From an uncultured bacterium (GTDB taxonomy: Bacteria > Bacillota > Clostridia > Oscillospirales > Ruminococcaceae), in contig CAJMQZ010000077.1 in the NCBI GenBank assembly GCA_905215595.1, positions 1 through 9,318 of the forward strand: a stretch of 9,318 bases of DNA, in the 5' to 3' direction. The position numbers and the translations under genes were made by a program. The notes below the pieces were generated by a model. It made no database searches and had not been told where the DNA came from. It was given only the letters and a program-made list of their open reading frames with translations. Shown piece after piece: positions 6,690 to 9,318 of this stretch (its first letter is position 1; every line of letters begins with the position of its first letter).

Positions 6690-7073
6690 TTATTCGTGTA
6701 GCTCCAGCGGCAGTCCATCCGGGTCGTGGAAGAATGTCATCTTCTTGCCGGTATAGTCATCAACCCGAATCGGCTCACATTCAATCCCAACTTCTGTCAG
6801 CTCCCTCACCGTCTGCTCTATGCTGTCTACGCAGAACGCAAGATGACGCAGCCCGCAGGCTTCTGGACGGTTCACACGTTTTGGTGGATTTTCTTCAGCG
6901 AAAATCTCCAGCTCTGTGTGTTCATTAACACGAAGATCCAGCTTCCAGTCCTTACGCTCTGGGCGATAGTTTTCTCTGATGACAGAGAGCCCCAACTTGT
7001 TCACATAAAAATCCTTAGCCGCTTCGTAATCAGATACAATGATTGCAATATGATGTATTTTTGATAAGTTCAT
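6690..7073 (-). CDS. gloA2: VOC/glyoxalase-fold metalloprotein, YaeR/GloA2-like
   Basis: The 127-residue product has the beta-alpha-beta-beta-beta layout of the vicinal oxygen chelate superfamily in two half-repeats. The first opens with KIHHIAIIVSDYEAAKDFY, the second with GLRHLAFCVDS. Likely metal ligands are His8, Glu56, His77 and Glu124. The segments PPKRVNRPEACGLRHLAF and FFHDPDGLPLELHE resemble E. coli YaeR and the SMU1112c group, which are annotated as lactoylglutathione-lyase-like although activity is not established. The start is placed at the ATG at 7073 because GGAG stands 9 bases upstream; an in-frame ATG at 7088 would add five residues and has a poorer site. A possible -10, TATAAC (7124-7119), follows the terminator of the upstream gene, but no good -35 is seen. 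It is the first gene of a pair with the HTH protein. A detoxification or small-electrophile role is inferred from family only. Confidence 0.87.
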   Translation of the reverse strand: MNLSKIHHIAIIVSDYEAAKDFYVNKLGLSVIRENYRPERKDWKLDLRVNEHTELEIFAEENPPKRVNRPEACGLRHLAFCVDSIEQTVRELTEVGIECEPIRVDDYTGKKMTFFHDPDGLPLELHE

Positions 7074-7142
7074 TTTCTCACACTCCATTTCTTCTAATTA
7101 TGTTCTTCTTTTATTTTCGTTATAAGCTATACGACAGCCTTC

Positions 7143-7191
7143 AAAAAATACCGTGTGAACTTCTGGAGTTCAGTTTGTCCACACGGCATTT
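7143..7191 (-). terminator. intrinsic terminator behind the 109-aa coiled-coil gene
   Basis: AAATGCCGTGTG pairs with CACACGGTATTT on the minus strand, twelve pairs including one G·U wobble that would be a C-A mismatch on the plus strand, followed by TTTTTTG. An internal GAACT/AGTTC pair sits in the loop. It begins 16 bases after the stop of the upstream gene and isolates it from the VOC-HTH unit. Confidence 0.85.
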
Positions 7192-7207
7192 ATTTTTTGG
7201 TTCTTGT

Positions 7208-7537
7208 TTATTTCAGCTTTTCCAGAATCTCGTCCGCGCTCATACCGCTGTCCAGCAGCTTCTTCAGCACAGCCTCCGCTTCGGTCTTCTTAGTTTCTTC
7301 AGCTGCTAAAGCATTTGCCTTTGCCTTCTTCGCTTCTAGCATTGCCTCTTCTTTTTCGGCCTTCTTCAAAGCAGTCTTTTTTGCTTTCAGATCAGCCTTT
7401 AAAGTGTCAATGTTTGCGGTGATAGATGCAATCTCAGCTGTGAGTGCTTCCTTTGCGGACTGCTTTTCTGCAAGCTGCGTCGCAAAATCAGCGGTCACAG
7501 TTTTCGGCTTATTCTTGCTACCTTTTGTTCTGGGCAT
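7208..7537 (-). CDS. small coiled-coil protein with AT-hook-like N-terminus
   Basis: The 109-residue product starts MPRTKGSKNKPKTV, close to AT-hook-like (G)RPKGSKNKPK tails found in some DNA-binding proteins. A Lys/Glu/Ala-rich region (about residues 17-85) with heptad-like spacing follows and should form a long coiled coil. The C-terminus reads LLDSGMSADEILEKLK, a compact amphipathic helix. There are no cysteines and no membrane segment. The start at 7537 is chosen because GGAGG stands 9 bases upstream; an in-frame ATG 22 codons earlier lies upstream of the promoter's -10 and is excluded. It has its own promoter, a palindrome in the leader and its own terminator, so it is a single-gene unit. 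A small nucleoid-associated or xenogeneic-silencer-like role fits the layout but is inference. A plain scaffold protein is the alternative. Confidence 0.8.
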   Translation of the reverse strand: MPRTKGSKNKPKTVTADFATQLAEKQSAKEALTAEIASITANIDTLKADLKAKKTALKKAEKEEAMLEAKKAKANALAAEETKKTEAEAVLKKLLDSGMSADEILEKLK

Positions 7538-7551
7538 CGTTGCACACCTCC

Positions 7552-7567
7552 GAATTATGTATAATTC
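7552..7567. promoter_or_regulatory. 16-bp inverted repeat in the leader of the coiled-coil gene
   Basis: GAATTATGTATAATTC on the plus strand is two 7-base arms (GAATTAT/ATAATTC) around a 2-base centre. It covers the predicted transcription start and ends just before the GGAGG ribosome binding site. Its placement is typical of a repressor operator, possibly for the gene's own DNA-binding product; this is inferred from position. Confidence 0.5.
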
Positions 7568-7574
7568 CAAGTCT

Positions 7575-7603
7575 AGTATAGCATCATTATGAAAAAACGG
7601 CAA
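7575..7603 (-). promoter_or_regulatory. promoter of the 109-aa coiled-coil gene
   Basis: TTGCCG (7603-7598), a 17-base spacer and TGC-TATACT (-10 at 7580-7575), an extended -10 element on the minus strand. The predicted start is near 7567, giving a leader of about 30 nt. Confidence 0.75.
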
Positions 7604-7652
7604 CTACTCCAGTCATTATAATCACTAAACAACTGCACATCATTTTCTGCAC

Positions 7653-7979
7653 TCAAGCCATTCTTCTTAAATAATCTGCTACTTTATCAACTTCTGGGAA
7701 GAGCGATGCTTGATTGATTCCAACATTCTCCAAATTTTTTCTGTGTGACACAGCATATGTAATTATATTTATAACGCTTAGTAATCTTTTTGCATTTTCA
7801 TCTCTCTCAAAACTAAAAAGAACCGGCGCTGCATATAAAGGGACAAGAAAGACGGAACTCATTTTTAACGTGTCGACTATTTTTTGTTCTGGATATGTCA
7901 AGCACGAGAACATTGTTATAGCAACGACTACTATTATAACCGTCATGCCATAACTTATCAAAAAATTTCTGAACGACAT
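7653..7979 (-). CDS. orphan two-TM small membrane protein
   Basis: A 108-residue protein I do not recognise. Two hydrophobic helices (about residues 7-28 and 40-56) are joined by a short polar loop, TYPEQKIVDTLK. A soluble C-terminal tail of about 50 residues follows, with charged ends (FERDENAKRLL; FPEVDKVADYLRRMA). By the positive-inside rule the N-terminus and tail are probably cytoplasmic. The ATG at 7979 is preceded by GGAAGGAAG about 11 bases upstream, and this site lies at the very edge of the glycosyltransferase fragment. The gene therefore begins exactly where the mosaic ends. It has no promoter of its own that I can see. Base composition is AT-rich compared with metG or glmM. It may itself be a truncated piece of a longer protein or an intact small gene. 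Confidence 0.55.
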   Translation of the reverse strand: MSFRNFLISYGMTVIIVVVAITMFSCLTYPEQKIVDTLKMSSVFLVPLYAAPVLFSFERDENAKRLLSVINIITYAVSHRKNLENVGINQASLFPEVDKVADYLRRMA

Positions 7980-7984
7980 TGTTT

Positions 7985-8128
7985 CTATATCTTCCTTCCA
8001 ACCTGTGGTTTGCCGACTTCTGATTTGCTTGCAGTAAATGTCGGAATACAGGTAATTTTGTTCTCATCAAAACCATTCTCAATCAGTTTCTTCTTTAAAA
8101 ACTCAGATGGCGTAATAAATGCATCCAC
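7985..8128 (-). pseudogene. internal fragment of a GT4-family glycosyltransferase
   Basis: The frame reads VDAFITPSEFLKKKLIENGF then DENKITCIPTFT and on to a TAG stop, about 47 residues. This matches the end of the N-terminal Rossmann domain and the linker of GT-B glycosyltransferases (GT4), where 'D.fI.pSeflk.kl...Gf...ki.vipnf' is typical. No start codon, no nucleotide-sugar binding C-terminal domain and no N-terminal half are present. It is out of frame with the ugd fragment upstream, the join falling near CGGTG at about 8130-8126. The last residues, RKI, may already be foreign sequence. The intact family is about 370-420 residues. Confidence 0.75.
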
Positions 8129-8245
8129 CGTTGATGATTTGCTGTGTGTTCAGCCCCTTCATCTCTGCATAGGTATCCAATTCGTTGAAATAGCTAACAC
8201 GCAGTGCCAGATAGGTGTTGGCGAACAGCTTAACTGCCTCTGCCA
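8129..8245 (-). pseudogene. internal fragment of a second, divergent UDP-glucose dehydrogenase gene
   Basis: The frame reads AEAVKLFANTYLALRVSYFN then ELDTYAEMKGLNTQQIING. This corresponds to residues 202-240 of the neighbouring ugd product with only Ala to Ser, Ser to Met and Asp to Asn changes. The DNA is only about 78% identical by hand alignment, mostly silent differences, so it comes from another ugd allele or paralogue rather than a fresh local duplication. The segment is the long helix at the centre of the dehydrogenase dimer. It has no start and is in a different frame from the pieces on each side. Confidence 0.85.
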
Positions 8246-9159
8246 TACGTTTCCTTGAAATAGTCCTGCACACCCTTGCTCAGAACGATGATCTCGTCCG
8301 CGTATTTCACGGCATTTTTTTCGCCCTGACGGATAAATTTGGAACCAAACCCTGACTGCCACTTCTCACGCTGCCAGTCAACGCCGTAGCCGAAGGACGG
8401 ATTGTTGTAATGGCTACCGATACGCGGATCAAGGCAGACACCATCAATAATCTGCTGGGTGTTCAGCCCCTTGCTTTCTGCGTAGGTATCCAGCTCATTG
8501 AAGTAAGCCACGCGCAGAGCCAAATAGGTGTTAGCGAACAGCTTGACCGCCTCGGCCTCAGTGAAGCCCATGAACAGCGTGTCAATGTTCTCTTTGATTG
8601 CACCTTCCTGCAACAGACCGGCAAACTCATGAGCAGCTTCTACCAGACGCTCATCGTTCAGGTCAGTTCCGACGATAATGCGGGAAGGATACAGGTTATC
8701 GTAAAGAGCCTTAGATTCACGCAGGAATTCCGGACTGAAGATAATATTCTTGGTATTGAACTTCTTACGCACAGAAGCGGTATATCCAACAGGGATAGTA
8801 GATTTGATGACCATAATGGCATTCGGATTATATTCCATAACCAGCTTAATCACAGCCTCAACCGCAGAAGTATCAAAGTGCTGGGTCTTGCTATCATAGT
8901 TGGTAGGAGCCGCAATCACAACAAAATCCGCATCGCTATATGCTGCCTTTGCATCCAGCGTTGCGGTCAAATTCAAGTCTTTTTCTGCCAAGTATTTTTC
9001 GATATAGTCATCCTGAATCGGGGATTTCTTATTGTTAATCATATCGACCTTAGCCTGCACAATATCGACTGCAACCACCTGATGGTGCTGCGCGAACAGC
9101 ACTCCCAACGAAAGACCTACATATCCCGTGCCAGCCACAGCGATTTTATAATTTTTCAT
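8230..9159 (-). CDS. ugd: UDP-glucose 6-dehydrogenase truncated before its catalytic Cys, chimeric C-terminus
   Basis: The intact enzyme oxidises UDP-glucose to UDP-glucuronate for capsule or exopolysaccharide. Residues 1-259 are normal: the NAD-binding Rossmann loop is GTGYVGLSLG (10-19), and IKSTIPVG (118-125), SPEFLRES (142-149) and SHYNNPSFGYG (249-259) match the family. The next family motif, GGYCLPKDT with the catalytic Cys, is missing. From residue 260 the frame enters 48 residues of a glycosyltransferase fragment and stops after 309 residues, against about 390-400 for the family. The C-terminal UDP-binding domain is also absent, so dehydrogenase activity is very unlikely. The start at 9159 has GAGGGAG about 9 bases upstream; an upstream in-frame ATG inside the terminator hairpin is rejected. 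It is either a pseudogene by recombination or an assembly join. Confidence 0.85.
   Translation of the reverse strand: MKNYKIAVAGTGYVGLSLGVLFAQHHQVVAVDIVQAKVDMINNKKSPIQDDYIEKYLAEKDLNLTATLDAKAAYSDADFVVIAAPTNYDSKTQHFDTSAVEAVIKLVMEYNPNAIMVIKSTIPVGYTASVRKKFNTKNIIFSPEFLRESKALYDNLYPSRIIVGTDLNDERLVEAAHEFAGLLQEGAIKENIDTLFMGFTEAEAVKLFANTYLALRVAYFNELDTYAESKGLNTQQIIDGVCLDPRIGSHYNNPSFGYGVDWQREKWQSGFGSKFIRQGEKNAVKYADEIIVLSKGVQDYFKETYGRGS
8243..8382 (-). pseudogene. fragment of a DUF1972-type glycosyltransferase fused to ugd
   Basis: Residues 260-307 of the chimeric frame read VDWQREKWQSGFGSKFIRQG, then EKNAVKYADEIIVLSKGVQD and YFKETYGR. This resembles the end of the DUF1972 N-terminal domain of rhamnosyl-/glucosyltransferases of capsule loci, just before the expected 'IPNGV' linker. 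It is in frame with ugd at its start but runs into the second ugd fragment out of frame, so the chimera stops two codons later. About 48 residues of a family of about 380 are present. Confidence 0.75.
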
Positions 9160-9191
9160 AGTTCTGTTCTCCCTCACTAATTTTTTTATTT

Positions 9192-9247
9192 GATAAAACA
9201 GCAAACAAGCCCACGGCGGATTGCTCAATGGCAATCCACCGTAGGCT
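9192..9247 (-). terminator. strand-specific terminator hairpin upstream of ugd
   Basis: AGCCTACGGTGGATTGC (9247-9231) pairs with 9224-9208 around a 6-base loop. In minus-strand RNA all 17 positions pair, two as U·G wobbles, whereas in plus-strand RNA the same two positions are C-A mismatches. A U-rich tail (TTGTTTGCTGTTTTATC) follows. This indicates it works on transcripts coming from beyond the right edge. It may instead belong to a dispersed hairpin repeat. It ends about 50 bases before the ugd start. Confidence 0.75.
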
Positions 9248-9260
9248 CGATTCGTTCTCC

Positions 9261-9318
9261 TTAATTTTTTACTTGCTGCTCATTTTGTGGGTCAAAACAG
9301 AGCTGCGCCAAAACCTCC
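9261..9318 (-). other. edge sequence, possibly the last codons of an upstream gene
   Basis: All three minus frames stop before the hairpin. The longest gives EVLAQLCFDPQNEQQVKN and ends in TAA at 9261. Another gives RFWRSSVLTHKMSSK. Position just before a terminator suggests the 3' end of a gene entering from the right, but too little is visible to choose the frame or name it. Confidence 0.25.

Noticed and set aside
8129..8560. The two ugd segments as template and variable repeats of a diversity-generating retroelement
   Set aside because: No reverse transcriptase gene is present, the differences are mainly silent and not confined to adenines, and the fragment is flanked by unrelated gene pieces.
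8410..9180. Plus-strand open frame opposite ugd
   Set aside because: ugd residues 1-259 are unmistakable on the minus strand; the antisense frame has no domain features.
1..9318. CRISPR array, tRNA or rRNA genes
   Set aside because: No regularly spaced direct repeats, no cloverleaf with a T-loop motif and no rRNA signature were found on either strand by eye.

Overview
The window looks like a chromosomal segment from a gut Clostridia species of the Oscillospiraceae, of the Faecalibacterium type. This rests on the moderately GC-rich housekeeping genes, the Met T-box leader, the Clostridia-style protein sequences and the AT-richer accessory patch. It is an inference from sequence character, not a database match. 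Every supportable gene reads on the minus strand, so transcription runs from high to low coordinates.

Housekeeping half (about 1-5215): an operon of metG (methionyl-tRNA synthetase), a ten-TM EamA/DMT transporter and the start of tatD is driven by a near-consensus promoter. It is preceded by a complete T-box leader with AUG in the specifier loop, UGGU in the antiterminator bulge and an intrinsic terminator. Upstream lies glmM (phosphoglucosamine mutase), with its own extended -10 promoter and a terminator whose U-tract abuts the metG -35 box.

Remnant region (about 5216-5895): the last 35 codons of a GAPDH gene (gap) remain, with no body and no start codon. A structured 58-nt element and a strong intrinsic terminator follow it. 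A near-consensus promoter lies about 100 bp upstream of it. The unit would give a roughly 360-nt transcript with no complete gene, either a gap deletion scar or a new small RNA. Upstream is a structured GC-rich island and no convincing gene.

Accessory region (about 5896-7979): a two-gene unit encodes a VOC/glyoxalase-fold protein (YaeR/GloA2-like) and a basic protein with two HTH-like segments. Next is a separately promoted 109-aa protein with an AT-hook-like N-terminus and a long coiled coil, carrying a perfect inverted repeat in its 5' UTR. Last is an orphan 108-aa two-TM membrane protein.

Mosaic region (about 7985-9159): a UDP-glucose 6-dehydrogenase gene (ugd) breaks off exactly before its catalytic Cys motif. 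It is joined to about 140 bp of a DUF1972-type glycosyltransferase, then about 117 bp of a second divergent ugd, then about 140 bp of another GT4 glycosyltransferase. All pieces keep the same orientation, are mutually out of frame and meet at short microhomologies. This patchwork of polysaccharide-locus genes is the most unusual feature here. It is either a real recombination scar or cassette system, or a short-read assembly artefact, since the pieces are about read length. A strand-specific terminator hairpin separates it from whatever lies beyond the right edge.
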